From Aneurinibacillus sp. Ricciae_BoGa-3 (GTDB lineage Bacteria > Bacillota > Bacilli > Aneurinibacillales > Aneurinibacillaceae): 64,000 nt of DNA. The notes below the pieces were generated by a model. The model saw nothing but the letters and a program-made list of their open reading frames with translations. It ran no database searches and had not been told where the DNA came from. The position numbers and the translations under genes are program-made. The first letter of the stretch is position 1; every line of letters starts with the position of its first letter. This document shows positions 34,638 through 43,680 of the stretch, piece by piece. The stretch spans positions 1,738,001-1,802,000 of the forward strand of contig NZ_CP116887.1 in assembly GCF_028421645.1 (NCBI RefSeq), given 5' to 3'.

Positions 34638-36950
34638 ATGTCTATTAATTATGAACAGGAAAAAGCGACTCTGATCGCCGGGCAGAATAATAAACCTGAG
34701 CAGACTTTAACATTTGAATCCGGCAATGAAATGGCGGCCATGGCTGCTGCACAAATTAACTATCATATTATGGGGTATTTCCCCATTACACCCTCTACAG
34801 AAGTTGCCCAGTATCTGGATGCCATGAAAACGCGCGGCGAGCATGATATTGTGCTGATACCAGCTGACGGCGAGCATGGTTCAGCAGGGGTCTGCTATGG
34901 AGCGGCAGCCGCAGGTGGTCGCGTATTTAATGCCACGAGTGCAAACGGTTTTCTGTATATGCTTGAGCAGCTGCCGGTTCAGTCAGGCACCCGCTTTCCA
35001 ATGGTGCTTAATCTGGTTACGCGAGCCATCAGCGGGCCGCTTGACATTCGGGGCGATCATTCGGACCTCTATTATGGGTTAAATATTGGCTGGCCCATTC
35101 TGCTGGCGCGCGATCCTCAGGCTGTGTATGACATGAACATTATGGCGCTTCGCCTGGCTGAGCATAAAGATGTGCGCCTCCCTGTAATGGTTGCATACGA
35201 CGGATTCTTTACCTCTCACCAAAAGCGGCGTGTGCAGTACTTTTCAGACCGCAAGGCGGTTCAGGCTTTCGTAGGAGAAATGCCTTCTGATTATGTCCAT
35301 GCACTGGATCCGGCGAATCCTGTGACCATTGGACCGTATATGAATGACCCGGATTTAATAAATAATAACTTCCAACAATCTGAAGCCATATACCGTGCCG
35401 GCGAATTGTTTAAGGAGATTGCAGCCGAATATGAGAAAATATCTGGCCGCAAATATGAAACGCTTGATCTATACCGAATGGAAGATGCAGAAGTAGCTGT
35501 ATTTCTTCTCAATTCAGCTGCCGAGACAGCGAAGGATGTTGCCGATAAGCTGCGCGTTCAGGGGATTAAAGCAGGCGTTATCAGCCCGAATGTCATTCGT
35601 CCATGGCCGACAGAGGAAATTAAAGAGGCGTGTAAGAACCTCAAGGCGATTCTGGTTGGCGAACGTGCCGATTCGTATGGCGGGCACGGGGCAAACTTGA
35701 CCCATGAAGTCAAATCATCGCTTCAGGAGATCAAAGGAAATGAAACGGTCGTGCTCAGCCGGATATTTGGCGTAGGTGGCAAAGACTTCTTCCATGAAGA
35801 CGCCGAAGCATTCTTTAACATGGCGCTAGAAGCGGCGGAACTTGGTTTTGCGCCCGTCCCGTTTGATTATTTTGGACATAATCCGGGAAATACCATGCTG
35901 GCGCCTAAGCGTGTGCTTGAACCGCTTTATGGGGATGCCTTTAAAACAGGGCTGATTACGGTTAAACCCAATGAAGACACCGGGAAACTGGACGTTAAAA
36001 TTCCGCCTCTGCGGGCGCTCACCGGAAAACCAAAGCGGATTGCACCCGGTCACGGTGCGTGTCCGGGCTGTGGGATCTTCCCTGGATTGGAGTTGTTCTT
36101 TAAAGGTATTGAAGGCGATATCGTCGTGTTGTTTCAGACTGGCTGCGCGATGGTCGTAACGACGGGATATCCATACAGTTCACATAAACAATCCTACATC
36201 CATAACCTGTTCCAGAATGGGGCAGCCACGCTTTCCGGCGTTGTTGAAATGTTTTTTGAGCGTAAACGCAGAGGCGAGATTGAAGTAGCCGAAGATTTTA
36301 CTTTTGTCATGGTAACCGGAGACGGGGGTATGGATATCGGAATGGGGCCTGCAATTGGCACGGCTCTTCGCAATCACAAAATGATTATCGTAGAGTACGA
36401 TAACGAAGGTTATATGAATACAGGCAGCCAGTTGTCTTATTCGACTCCGCTGGGGCACATGACTTCTACCTCTAATGTGGGAAAATTTCAGCAGGGCAAG
36501 AAATTTCATCATAAGGATACGGTGCAGATCATGGCATCTACCAACATTCCGTATGCATTCACCGGCACCGAAGCGTTTCCGCAGGATTTGGTTAAAAAGG
36601 CCGCAAAAGCCCAGTGGTATGCGCAGCATATGGGTCTAGTATATGGCAAAATCTTAATCGCTTGCCCGCTTAACTGGAAATCAGATGATGAAAAGGGCGG
36701 ATCCATTGTTGAAGCTGCTGTAAACTCCTGCTTCTTCCCGCTATATGAAATCGAACAAGGCATTACATCTATCACGTACGATCCGGAAGCAAAAGGAAAA
36801 CGCATTGAAGTCCAGGACTGGCTCAAATTAATGGGCAAAACCCGCCATATGACCAAACTAGAAAACGAACAATACTTGCAAGACTTTGCCGGAGAGGTGG
36901 AACGCCGCTGGCGCCGTCTAAAAGCCAAACATGAAAATGAATATCTATAA
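34638..36950 (+). CDS. 2-oxoacid:ferredoxin oxidoreductase, alpha-beta fused subunit
   Basis: Large polypeptide of 770 residues. N-terminal alpha part (about 20-440) starts with GYFPITPSTEVAQYLD and binds the oxoacid; C-terminal beta part (about 450-770) binds thiamine pyrophosphate with GACPGCG (Cys475, Cys478) and GDGG (561-564) plus EYDNEGYMNTG. The enzyme decarboxylates an oxoacid to acyl-CoA and reduces ferredoxin. The frame is open upstream into the previous gene; GGGAGGAG fits ATG 34638. Fusion of alpha with beta and gamma with delta gives a two-protein enzyme instead of four. Confidence 0.92.
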   Translation: MSINYEQEKATLIAGQNNKPEQTLTFESGNEMAAMAAAQINYHIMGYFPITPSTEVAQYLDAMKTRGEHDIVLIPADGEHGSAGVCYGAAAAGGRVFNATSANGFLYMLEQLPVQSGTRFPMVLNLVTRAISGPLDIRGDHSDLYYGLNIGWPILLARDPQAVYDMNIMALRLAEHKDVRLPVMVAYDGFFTSHQKRRVQYFSDRKAVQAFVGEMPSDYVHALDPANPVTIGPYMNDPDLINNNFQQSEAIYRAGELFKEIAAEYEKISGRKYETLDLYRMEDAEVAVFLLNSAAETAKDVADKLRVQGIKAGVISPNVIRPWPTEEIKEACKNLKAILVGERADSYGGHGANLTHEVKSSLQEIKGNETVVLSRIFGVGGKDFFHEDAEAFFNMALEAAELGFAPVPFDYFGHNPGNTMLAPKRVLEPLYGDAFKTGLITVKPNEDTGKLDVKIPPLRALTGKPKRIAPGHGACPGCGIFPGLELFFKGIEGDIVVLFQTGCAMVVTTGYPYSSHKQSYIHNLFQNGAATLSGVVEMFFERKRRGEIEVAEDFTFVMVTGDGGMDIGMGPAIGTALRNHKMIIVEYDNEGYMNTGSQLSYSTPLGHMTSTSNVGKFQQGKKFHHKDTVQIMASTNIPYAFTGTEAFPQDLVKKAAKAQWYAQHMGLVYGKILIACPLNWKSDDEKGGSIVEAAVNSCFFPLYEIEQGITSITYDPEAKGKRIEVQDWLKLMGKTRHMTKLENEQYLQDFAGEVERRWRRLKAKHENEYL

Positions 36951-36957
36951 ATAGCTG

Positions 36958-36988
36958 ACTCGCGGGCATGCCCCGTGAGTTTTTTTTA
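36958..36988 (+). terminator. Terminator of the oxidoreductase operon
   Basis: ACTCGCGGG / CCCGTGAGT hairpin followed by eight T. Confidence 0.9.
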
Positions 36989-37119
36989 TAGGATAGATAA
37001 TGGAGTTGTGTCGCGATCTTTCTGCAAAGTGTAAGCAGCAGCGACGCAGATAATTCCAATTTGTTTTGAATGTGATAAAATAGCAAAGGATGTCTAGCAA
37101 GAAAGGGGCACAATGTTTC

Positions 37120-37914
37120 GTGGACGATCGTTCGTGGGAACAATTTCTGATACCATATGAACAGGCGGTTGAGGAATTAAAAGTGAAATTTCGGAGTATC
37201 CGAAAGGAATTAAAGAAGAGAAATGAATATTCACCAATTGAATTCGTAACAGGGCGTATAAAGAAAATATCCAGTATTCTCGAGAAGGCTAATAAGCTGC
37301 AAATCCCGATGGATCGGCTTGAGGAGATGGAAGATATAACAGGCATTCGGATTATGTGCCAGTTTTCCGAGGATATCAGACGTGTTGTAGAGCTTATTCA
37401 CCAGCGTAACGGCAACGACATGACGATCCTTTATGAAAAAGATTACATTAACAACCAGAAGCCAAGCGGCTACCGCAGCTATCATGTTATCATTCGATAT
37501 CCAGTACAGACATCAATTGGGGAAAAAGAAATTTTAGCTGAAATTCAAATCCGTACCCTAGCTATGAATTTTTGGGCGACCATTGAACATTCGCTTAGCT
37601 ATAAGTATGAGAAAAATATACCTGAGGACATAAAGGAACGGCTGCGCAAGGCGGCTGAGGCTGCTTATTTGCTTGATACCGAGATGTCGGAGATACGCGA
37701 TGAAATACGTGATGCCCAGCAGTTGTTTGAATTTAAATCCAATACCGTTTCCCGCATCCTTCAGGGAATTCAAAATTTATACCAGCGAGGCTATGTAGTA
37801 GAGGCAACCGGCTTTCAGGATAAATTCCGTGCATTGCGTGCGCAAGGTGACGTCATGGATTTACGCCAGCTGTACCGGACAATTCAGGCTAAAATTCAAG
37901 AAGTGAAGGAATAG
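37120..37914 (+). CDS. Small alarmone synthetase, RelQ/SasB-like
   Basis: (p)ppGpp synthetase of 264 residues without hydrolase or regulatory domains. The RelA/SpoT synthetase fold shows SPIEFVTGRIKKISSILEKA, EDITGIRIMCQF, SGYRSYHVIIRYP and EIQIRTLAMNFWATIEHSL. The N terminus MDDRSWEQFLIPYEQAVEELK is like YjbM of B. subtilis, which supports GTG 37120 rather than ATG 37090, whose AAAGG is too close. About 50 residues at the C terminus, helical and charged, go beyond the usual 210-residue family length. It should raise alarmone levels under stress, probably as a tetramer like its relatives. Confidence 0.92.
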   Translation: MDDRSWEQFLIPYEQAVEELKVKFRSIRKELKKRNEYSPIEFVTGRIKKISSILEKANKLQIPMDRLEEMEDITGIRIMCQFSEDIRRVVELIHQRNGNDMTILYEKDYINNQKPSGYRSYHVIIRYPVQTSIGEKEILAEIQIRTLAMNFWATIEHSLSYKYEKNIPEDIKERLRKAAEAAYLLDTEMSEIRDEIRDAQQLFEFKSNTVSRILQGIQNLYQRGYVVEATGFQDKFRALRAQGDVMDLRQLYRTIQAKIQEVKE

Positions 37915-37980
37915 CGCTTTTGATAATAGCCTCGTCTTCTGCCTATACTAAAATTATTCGCACACGCAGGAGGCTGGTAT

Positions 37981-38157
37981 ATGCAGCGGCATCGTAATAA
38001 AGCAGAGAGGCCCAGGCTCTACCTGGTGAAAACAAACGCTCAGAAAACCGCAGACCACAGGGGCAAAGACGAAGCGTCCGGAGTGATTCTTTCCTTTATA
38101 ATTGGAGCGGTAATTGGAACTGCAGTTGTATTCGCCTTTGCCTGCCTTAAATTTTAG
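37981..38157 (+). CDS. Small single-pass membrane protein, 58 residues
   Basis: Short gene starting MQRHRNKAERPRLYLVKT, basic in its first 30 residues, then one membrane helix (about 36-55, ILSFIIGAVIGTAVVFAFAC) and a KF end. GCAGGAGG is spaced seven bases before ATG, and a strong terminator begins at its stop codon, so it is very likely real. It lies between the alarmone synthetase and mecA. No family was recognised; the positive-inside rule places the N terminus in the cytoplasm. Confidence 0.75.
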   Translation: MQRHRNKAERPRLYLVKTNAQKTADHRGKDEASGVILSFIIGAVIGTAVVFAFACLKF

Positions 38158-38185
38158 CGCCGCAGTGTTTCAGGCGGCGCTTTTT
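38157..38185 (+). terminator. Terminator after the small membrane protein
   Basis: GCGCCGC / GCGGCGC hairpin followed by five T; its first base is the last base of the stop codon. Confidence 0.9.
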
Positions 38186-38347
38186 AACAGTTGCATCTTG
38201 TCCACAGCTCCTTTAACATGGTATCATTAAAGTACCATTCTCACTTCGCTTGGTATCTTTAAAAAATGAGCGAATATAGTTTTAACAAAACAGCAAGGTA
38301 GAACGTATTCTAATACTACCACCGGAGATACGGAGGGAGGGGCCATA

Positions 38348-38944
38348 ATGCGCGTTGAACGTCTGGGAACAGACAAAATAAGGATTTTCTTAACCTTTGA
38401 TGATCTTGTAGAAAGAGGCATAGAAAAAGACGATATGTGGCGTGACATCCCTAAAGTGCATGAATTATTCAATGACATGATGGATCAGGCCCATGAAGAA
38501 GTAGGATTTAGTGTGAATGGTCCGGTTGCTGTTGAAGTATTTTCTCTTCCAGCCCAGGGAATGGTAGTTATTGTTACACGTGGTAAGACTGATTCAATAG
38601 ATAGTTCTGATGATATGGACTATGATGATATATATGAAATGCAGGTAACACTTGAAGAAAGCGACGATGTCATCTACTCGTTCTCTGATTTTGAAGATCT
38701 CCTTGAACTGGCACACCGTATTAATGCAAAACTTTTGTATGGAGGCAGCTTATACTCCTATAACGGCCGCTACTACCTCGTATTCGAAGAGATAGAAATG
38801 GAACGTAAGGATTATGAAGACTTCATCGCCGTTCTTTCTGAATATGGTGAAGCTTCTACTACAACGAAATACGTTCTGCAGGAATACGGAGCCGTTGTAA
38901 TCGGGGATGATGCAGTCAAAGTACTTTGCCAGTATTTTTCATAA
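38348..38944 (+). CDS. mecA: Adaptor protein MecA
   Basis: ClpC adaptor of 198 residues that delivers substrates such as ComK to ClpCP and activates ClpC. The N terminus MRVERLGTDKIRIFLTFDDL (substrate-binding part), the acidic linker (about 80-97, SSDDMDYDD) and the C-terminal ClpC-binding domain with FEDLLELAHRI and LVFEE are typical. Length is a little shorter than the 218 residues of B. subtilis MecA. CGGAGGGAGGGG lies before the ATG. Monocistronic with its own terminator. Confidence 0.95.
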   Translation: MRVERLGTDKIRIFLTFDDLVERGIEKDDMWRDIPKVHELFNDMMDQAHEEVGFSVNGPVAVEVFSLPAQGMVVIVTRGKTDSIDSSDDMDYDDIYEMQVTLEESDDVIYSFSDFEDLLELAHRINAKLLYGGSLYSYNGRYYLVFEEIEMERKDYEDFIAVLSEYGEASTTTKYVLQEYGAVVIGDDAVKVLCQYFS

Positions 38945-38965
38945 TTTCAGGCTTCTCTTACCGGA

Positions 38966-38996
38966 AACACACAGTATGATGCTGTGTGTTTTTTTC
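38966..38996 (+). terminator. Terminator of mecA
   Basis: AACACACAG / CTGTGTGTT hairpin followed by T run. Confidence 0.9.
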
Positions 38997-39158
38997 GTCT
39001 GCTCTTTAGGGCTGATTGGTCGTTTCGTGAATCTGCTGTGTGGTAGGGAGTAGGACAAGCGCTTTTTGTGTGAAACCACATACATTGTAGCAGGCAGGAG
39101 ATGATGATTCACCTGAAATACAGTGAGGCCGAAAGGAAACGAGGGAGAGTGAAAATAG

Positions 39159-40796
39159 ATGGAGCAGGACAATAACAACAAAACCAGCGAAGCGAAGCTG
39201 GCGGAAACCAAATTTAATGAAACGTCAATTGAACTGAAATCTGCAGAGAGTCAAAATATTCGCGATGTTGAGGATAAACCAGTGGCAGAAGATGCTCATA
39301 ATGTTAACCTTCCCCAGCGCATTTCAGAAGTTGATTTGGAAAATCTGGTACATTACTATGAAAAACGTCTATCATCAAATGCGATTTCTTTTCTTAAACG
39401 AAAAGGAATCGAAATGGAGACGGTTGAGAAATACCATATTGGTTTTGAAGAGCCACAGATTGGTTTTGGCTCGCGTCAAAAAAAACTTGGCGGTTTTTTT
39501 ACCAATTATTTGGTTTTCCCGATATATGATACGAATGGTAAACTGGTAGATTTACTTGGTCAGTCTATCCAGGATCCGCTGCCCCAGAATAAGACGCTGA
39601 TTGGCAGCGTGGATACATTTTTCAACCTGGAAGTTTTAACTGAAGAAGATGAAATTATTCTTTGCCGGGATGTGTTCGATGTTCTCACATTGGAACAGGC
39701 CGAGCTATGTGCGGTATGTGTTCCAGAGTTTAAGGTATTTCGGGAAGGGCACGCCGCCCTTCTTGCAGGCAAGCGGGTTTTTATTTGTTATCCGAATGAT
39801 GAGAACAGCCGGAGAGAAAGCAACCGCATCCAAACGATGCTGGCCAATGTAGCAAAAGAAGTGTATATCATTTATCTGCCGGAAGGGATTCGGAATATTA
39901 ACTATATGTTTACCGAAATAAAAAACCCCAAGCAGCGGTTTCTTGACCTTCTGCGAGATTCTGTAGAAGAAACGATAAAAGAGCCGGTAGCTGCTGATGC
40001 GAAAAATCTGACGCTATTTATGGAGGAATACAGCCAGCGTTTTAAAAATGAATACAACGGGATAAAAACAGGCTTTGCACCGCTAGACAAACAACTGCTG
40101 GGCGGGCTGCGAGGCGGGCTTTACCTCGTCCACGGCAACGTGTCAAGCGGCAAATCGATGTTTATGCGCCAGATAGCGGACCAGATCGCAGCACAAGAGA
40201 TCCCGGTCGTCTATGTTTCGTGGGATATGACGATGTTTGAACTGTGGGCACGGTCGATGGCGCGTATTCTGCAGGTATCCACACAGGAAGTTCTGGCGGG
40301 ACATATCGAGCCCGAGGAAATTCAACGGGCGAATCAAGCTTACAAAGAGATCGCCAATTACCTGTATACGATTGAGGGTAAGGTGGATACGACGCTTTCA
40401 GATGTGGAAGAATGTATAGAACTAATCACGCAATCGCTGGGACGTGTGCCCGTCATCTTTATCGATCATATTCAGCGTGTCCCCATCCGGGATGCAGAGA
40501 GACGACTGATAAACAACATGTCGCTCGTATCCTACCTTCTGCATCAGTGGTCGCGCAAATGGGATGTGCCGATAGTTGTGGCCGCGCCCCGGGAAGCCGG
40601 GCTGCAAAATGGCTTGTCACCTACGGTTGAAGCGTCAATGGATGTTATTTTGCTTCTTGAATCCGAAGAGGAGAAGTCTGAAAAAAAGCAGGAAAAAGTA
40701 CAAATCCGGGTGTTCAAAAACCGAAATGGTTCACTTGGACAGATTGCTTTTCTTTTTGATAAAGAAAAGGCGATGTTTATCCCTTTTCAGTCGTAG
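39159..40796 (+). CDS. Primase-helicase-like protein: degenerate Toprim plus DnaB-type ATPase
   Basis: Protein of 545 residues. After an acidic, probably disordered start (1-55), residues about 60-240 resemble the DnaG core and Toprim fold (AISFLKRKGIEMETVEKYHIGF; LVFPIYDTNGKLVDLLGQS). The Toprim Glu-Gly is replaced by Arg170-Asp171 in ILCRDVFDVL, and the DxD site reads YPNDENSRRE, so primase chemistry looks lost. No CHC2 zinc finger is present. Residues about 290-545 form a RecA-like hexameric helicase core: Walker A GNVSSGKS (326-333), Walker B VIFIDH (Asp436), and KNRNG as in DnaB. The layout is like Twinkle or phage T7 gp4. GAGGGAGAGTG precedes the ATG. Role unknown. Confidence 0.8.
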   Translation: MEQDNNNKTSEAKLAETKFNETSIELKSAESQNIRDVEDKPVAEDAHNVNLPQRISEVDLENLVHYYEKRLSSNAISFLKRKGIEMETVEKYHIGFEEPQIGFGSRQKKLGGFFTNYLVFPIYDTNGKLVDLLGQSIQDPLPQNKTLIGSVDTFFNLEVLTEEDEIILCRDVFDVLTLEQAELCAVCVPEFKVFREGHAALLAGKRVFICYPNDENSRRESNRIQTMLANVAKEVYIIYLPEGIRNINYMFTEIKNPKQRFLDLLRDSVEETIKEPVAADAKNLTLFMEEYSQRFKNEYNGIKTGFAPLDKQLLGGLRGGLYLVHGNVSSGKSMFMRQIADQIAAQEIPVVYVSWDMTMFELWARSMARILQVSTQEVLAGHIEPEEIQRANQAYKEIANYLYTIEGKVDTTLSDVEECIELITQSLGRVPVIFIDHIQRVPIRDAERRLINNMSLVSYLLHQWSRKWDVPIVVAAPREAGLQNGLSPTVEASMDVILLLESEEEKSEKKQEKVQIRVFKNRNGSLGQIAFLFDKEKAMFIPFQS

Positions 40797-40856
40797 CATA
40801 CAGAGTTATCCATTTGAGGTGGGCAAACATGGGTCACCGGCGTTGCGAACCGGGCC

Positions 40857-40891
40857 AAAATCCTCTACGATTGGTTGTGGAGGATTTTTCG
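40857..40891 (+). terminator. Terminator of the primase-helicase-like gene
   Basis: AAAATCCTC / GAGGATTTT hairpin followed by TTCGTTTT. Confidence 0.75.
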
Positions 40892-40936
40892 TTTTCCAGA
40901 GATAGAAATACAACAGGAGAATTGGAGGATTTATCA

Positions 40937-41920
40937 GTGGAACAAGTTATTATCGTTGGAGCAGGGCCATGCGGGCTGGCAGCTGCAGTGGAACTGAGAA
41001 AGAGGGGTATCGATCCTTTATTGATTGAAAAAGGGTGTGTTGTAAATTCAATATACGGTTATCCAATCAACATGGTATTTTTCAGCACTTCAGAGCGGCT
41101 TGAAATAGGCGATGTTCCTTTTATTGTGCCGGGTGAGAAACCATCCCGCGAGGAGGCTCTCAGCTACTATAGAACCGTTGCGCAGCGGACAGGCGTGCGC
41201 ATCCATACGTATGAGGAGGTCGAGACGGTTGAGAAGGGGGCAGACCGATTTCGCGTGTGGACAGTAAAGCGCACCGGCGAACGAAAAACGTATGAAGCCC
41301 GGTATATCGTTGTGGCCACCGGTTATTTTGATAACCCAAACTATCTGGATGTACCCGGTGAAGAATTAGAGAAAGTGACGCATTATTACCGGGAGGCGCA
41401 TCCGTACCAGGGGCAGAAAGTAGCCATAATTGGCGGTAATAATAATGCCGTTGAAGCCGCGCTTGCGATTGAGCGGGCCGGCGGCGAGGTAACATGGATT
41501 TATCGGCGCGCTGATTATTCTCCGTCTATTAAAGCCTGGGTGCGGCCTGTGTTCGAGTCCATTATAAACCGGGGCGTTATTAAAGCGATGTGGACTACGG
41601 AAGTGAAGCGTATTGAAACAGATCGGCTTGTTCTGCTGCAGGAAGGGCGGGAAGTGGTAATCGAAAATGATGCAGTTCTTGCCCTTACCGGTTACAGGCC
41701 AAACCGCCGTCTCCTCACATCGCTTGGTGTGCAAATAAACGAAGACAGTGGTGAGCCTGTGTTTAACCCAGAAACGATGGAAACCAATGTGGCAGATATG
41801 TTTATCGCGGGGGTTATTGCCGCCGGAAACAACGCTAACGCCATCTTCATTGAGAACGGCCGTGACCATGGTGCGGTCCTAGCGGCAAACATTGAAGAGC
41901 GGTTAAAAAAGCTCAGCTAG
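40937..41920 (+). CDS. ypdA: Bacillithiol disulfide reductase-like flavoprotein YpdA
   Basis: FAD/NADPH oxidoreductase of 327 residues that in relatives reduces oxidised bacillithiol. The FAD loop IVGAGPCGLAAAVELRKRG opens the protein, ATGYFDNPN follows, and the NADPH loop is IIGGNNNAVEAALAIERAG. The conserved single Cys near the first motif (GPCG, Cys11) matches YpdA. The frame is open back to 40814, but GGAGG lies eight bases before GTG 40937, which gives the family length. Its 3' end overlaps the convergent asparaginase gene by 18 bases. Confidence 0.95.
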   Translation: MEQVIIVGAGPCGLAAAVELRKRGIDPLLIEKGCVVNSIYGYPINMVFFSTSERLEIGDVPFIVPGEKPSREEALSYYRTVAQRTGVRIHTYEEVETVEKGADRFRVWTVKRTGERKTYEARYIVVATGYFDNPNYLDVPGEELEKVTHYYREAHPYQGQKVAIIGGNNNAVEAALAIERAGGEVTWIYRRADYSPSIKAWVRPVFESIINRGVIKAMWTTEVKRIETDRLVLLQEGREVVIENDAVLALTGYRPNRRLLTSLGVQINEDSGEPVFNPETMETNVADMFIAGVIAAGNNANAIFIENGRDHGAVLAANIEERLKKLS

Positions 41921-42895
41921 CTGCGTTTCAGAAACCCCCGCTTCAAGGGCAACAATTAACTTAATGCGGGCCTTTTGCCCATTAAGGCCATTGCAGAAGA
42001 TAATCCCCAATTTTTTTAGCTGTTTGCCGCCGCCTTCATAGCCGTATAAATCCTGGACGTATCCGTTGTAGCAGCGGGAAACCATGACAATCGGCACCCC
42101 TTGTACCGTTAATTGCTCGAAGATAGGCAGAATGGCGGGCGGTACATTTCCCGCGCCGAACGCCTCAACCACTAGCCCGTCTATTTTTTGCTGCAGCAGC
42201 CATAAAAACCATGCCGGATCCATTCCGGTTACCATTTTGATTAACGGTACGTTCCTGGACGCCGCGTGAATCTCGAATGGTTGGGTTCGCACCGCTGGCG
42301 GCTGGCTGTAAGAGACGGTTTTCTTAGTTATGGTGCCTACCGGGCCGACCTGCGGGGATTGAAACGTGGCCACATTGCTTGTATGGGTTTTTGTTACATA
42401 CTTGGCAGCATGTATTTCGTCGTTAAATACAACAAGCGCCCCCCGCCCCTTGCTTTCAGACGAGCTCGCCACCCGGACAGATTGAATAAGGTTAACAGGC
42501 CCATCGGCTCCGAGCTCGTTGCTTGATCGCATGGCTCCTGTAATGACGACTGGTTTGTTGGTGGCTATTGTCAAATCAAGAAAATAAGCAGTCTCTTCCA
42601 GTGTGTCTGTTCCGTGTGTGACAACAAATCCAGATGTATCTGGCCTCGTTGCATACTCGTTTATTTGCCGGGCCAGTGCGAGCATGTCAGCCGGGGTAAC
42701 ATGAGGGCTTGGCATATTAAATAAATCGATCATTTCGAATGCGGCATACCGGGAGAGCATAGGTTCTATGGTGTGTAGGGGCTGCTTTTCCCCGGGACGC
42801 ACGGAATCGGTTGATTCATCTACTTCCATCGCAATCGTCCCGCCTGTATTAAAAATAATAATTTTTTTTGGATTTTCCTGCTTTGCTGCCATCAC
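41903..42895 (-). CDS. L-asparaginase
   Basis: Amidohydrolase of 330 residues converting asparagine to aspartate and ammonia. The two catalytic threonine sites are FNTGGTIAME and THGTDTLEETAYFLDL; GAMRSSNELGADGP is also conserved. No signal peptide, so it should be cytoplasmic. GTG 42895 and ATG 42892 are both usable after GGAGGTTGTG; the difference is one residue. It sits between ypdA and prsW, where B. subtilis and relatives also carry an asparaginase gene in some species. The 3' ends of this gene and ypdA overlap. Confidence 0.93.
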   Translation of the reverse strand: MMAAKQENPKKIIIFNTGGTIAMEVDESTDSVRPGEKQPLHTIEPMLSRYAAFEMIDLFNMPSPHVTPADMLALARQINEYATRPDTSGFVVTHGTDTLEETAYFLDLTIATNKPVVITGAMRSSNELGADGPVNLIQSVRVASSSESKGRGALVVFNDEIHAAKYVTKTHTSNVATFQSPQVGPVGTITKKTVSYSQPPAVRTQPFEIHAASRNVPLIKMVTGMDPAWFLWLLQQKIDGLVVEAFGAGNVPPAILPIFEQLTVQGVPIVMVSRCYNGYVQDLYGYEGGGKQLKKLGIIFCNGLNGQKARIKLIVALEAGVSETQLAELF

Positions 42896-42988
42896 GCTTA
42901 CACAACCTCCAGATATTATATTTCACTCCCGCCTATTCCGTGGTACGATAAAAGAAAAGCTTAACCACAAAAAGGGAGAGTACTTGTT

Positions 42989-43675
42989 ATGCTTACCACC
43001 TTGGGAGCTGCCATCGCTCCTGGAATCGCTATTTTAAGTTATTTCTACCTAAAAGACAAATATGAAATGGAACCTTTATTAATGGTCATCAAGACTTTTA
43101 TTTACGGGATTTTGATTGTATTTCCCGTCATGCTGGTTCAGTACGGCCTCAGCACAGAACTTGCACCCGGCGCATTTATGGAATCATTTGTACTGGCTGG
43201 TTTTCTCGAGGAATCTTTTAAATGGGCCATGATTTATTATACAGCATATAAGCATGTAGAGTTTGATGAACCATACGACGGAATCGTTTATGCTGCAGCT
43301 GTATCGCTTGGGTTTGCAACTGTCGAGAATTTTCTTTACCTTCTCAAGCATGGACTTTCAACCGCTTTTTTTCGGGCTTTACTGCCGGTTTCCAGCCATG
43401 GGTTGTTTGGTGTCATGATGGGCTATTATATGGGCAAAGCCAAGTTTTCGCTCACAGCCACCAAACGGAGATTATATCTTACGCTCAGCCTGCTTGTCTC
43501 GTTTGTTCTGCATGGAACATACGACTACATTTTAAATAGCGGACAAAATGTCTACCTCTGGCTCATTATTCCATTTATGGCGGTTTTGTGGATTGTTGCC
43601 CTGGATCGCAGCAGACAGGCGCTCCGCATGTCTATTTCCTACGCTTTCGGGAGAAAATATGACCAGGAGGTATAG
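42989..43675 (+). CDS. prsW: PrsW-family membrane protease
   Basis: Polytopic membrane metalloprotease of 228 residues. In B. subtilis PrsW makes the first cut in anti-sigma factor RsiW, releasing SigW. The active-site motif is FLEESFKWAMIYY (EExxK, about 69-81), followed by FATVENFLYLL and SSHGLFGVMMGY with the conserved Glu and His, then HGTYDYIL. AAAAGGGAGAG precedes the ATG. It leads a short run with the zinc-ribbon gene 5 bases downstream. Confidence 0.93.
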   Translation: MLTTLGAAIAPGIAILSYFYLKDKYEMEPLLMVIKTFIYGILIVFPVMLVQYGLSTELAPGAFMESFVLAGFLEESFKWAMIYYTAYKHVEFDEPYDGIVYAAAVSLGFATVENFLYLLKHGLSTAFFRALLPVSSHGLFGVMMGYYMGKAKFSLTATKRRLYLTLSLLVSFVLHGTYDYILNSGQNVYLWLIIPFMAVLWIVALDRSRQALRMSISYAFGRKYDQEV

Positions 43676-43680
43676 AAATT

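Noticed and set aside
39100..39175. 24-codon frame starting ATG 39101 overlapping the primase-helicase start
   Set aside because: AGGAG directly abuts the ATG, the frame is short and overlaps the next gene's start; no support for translation.
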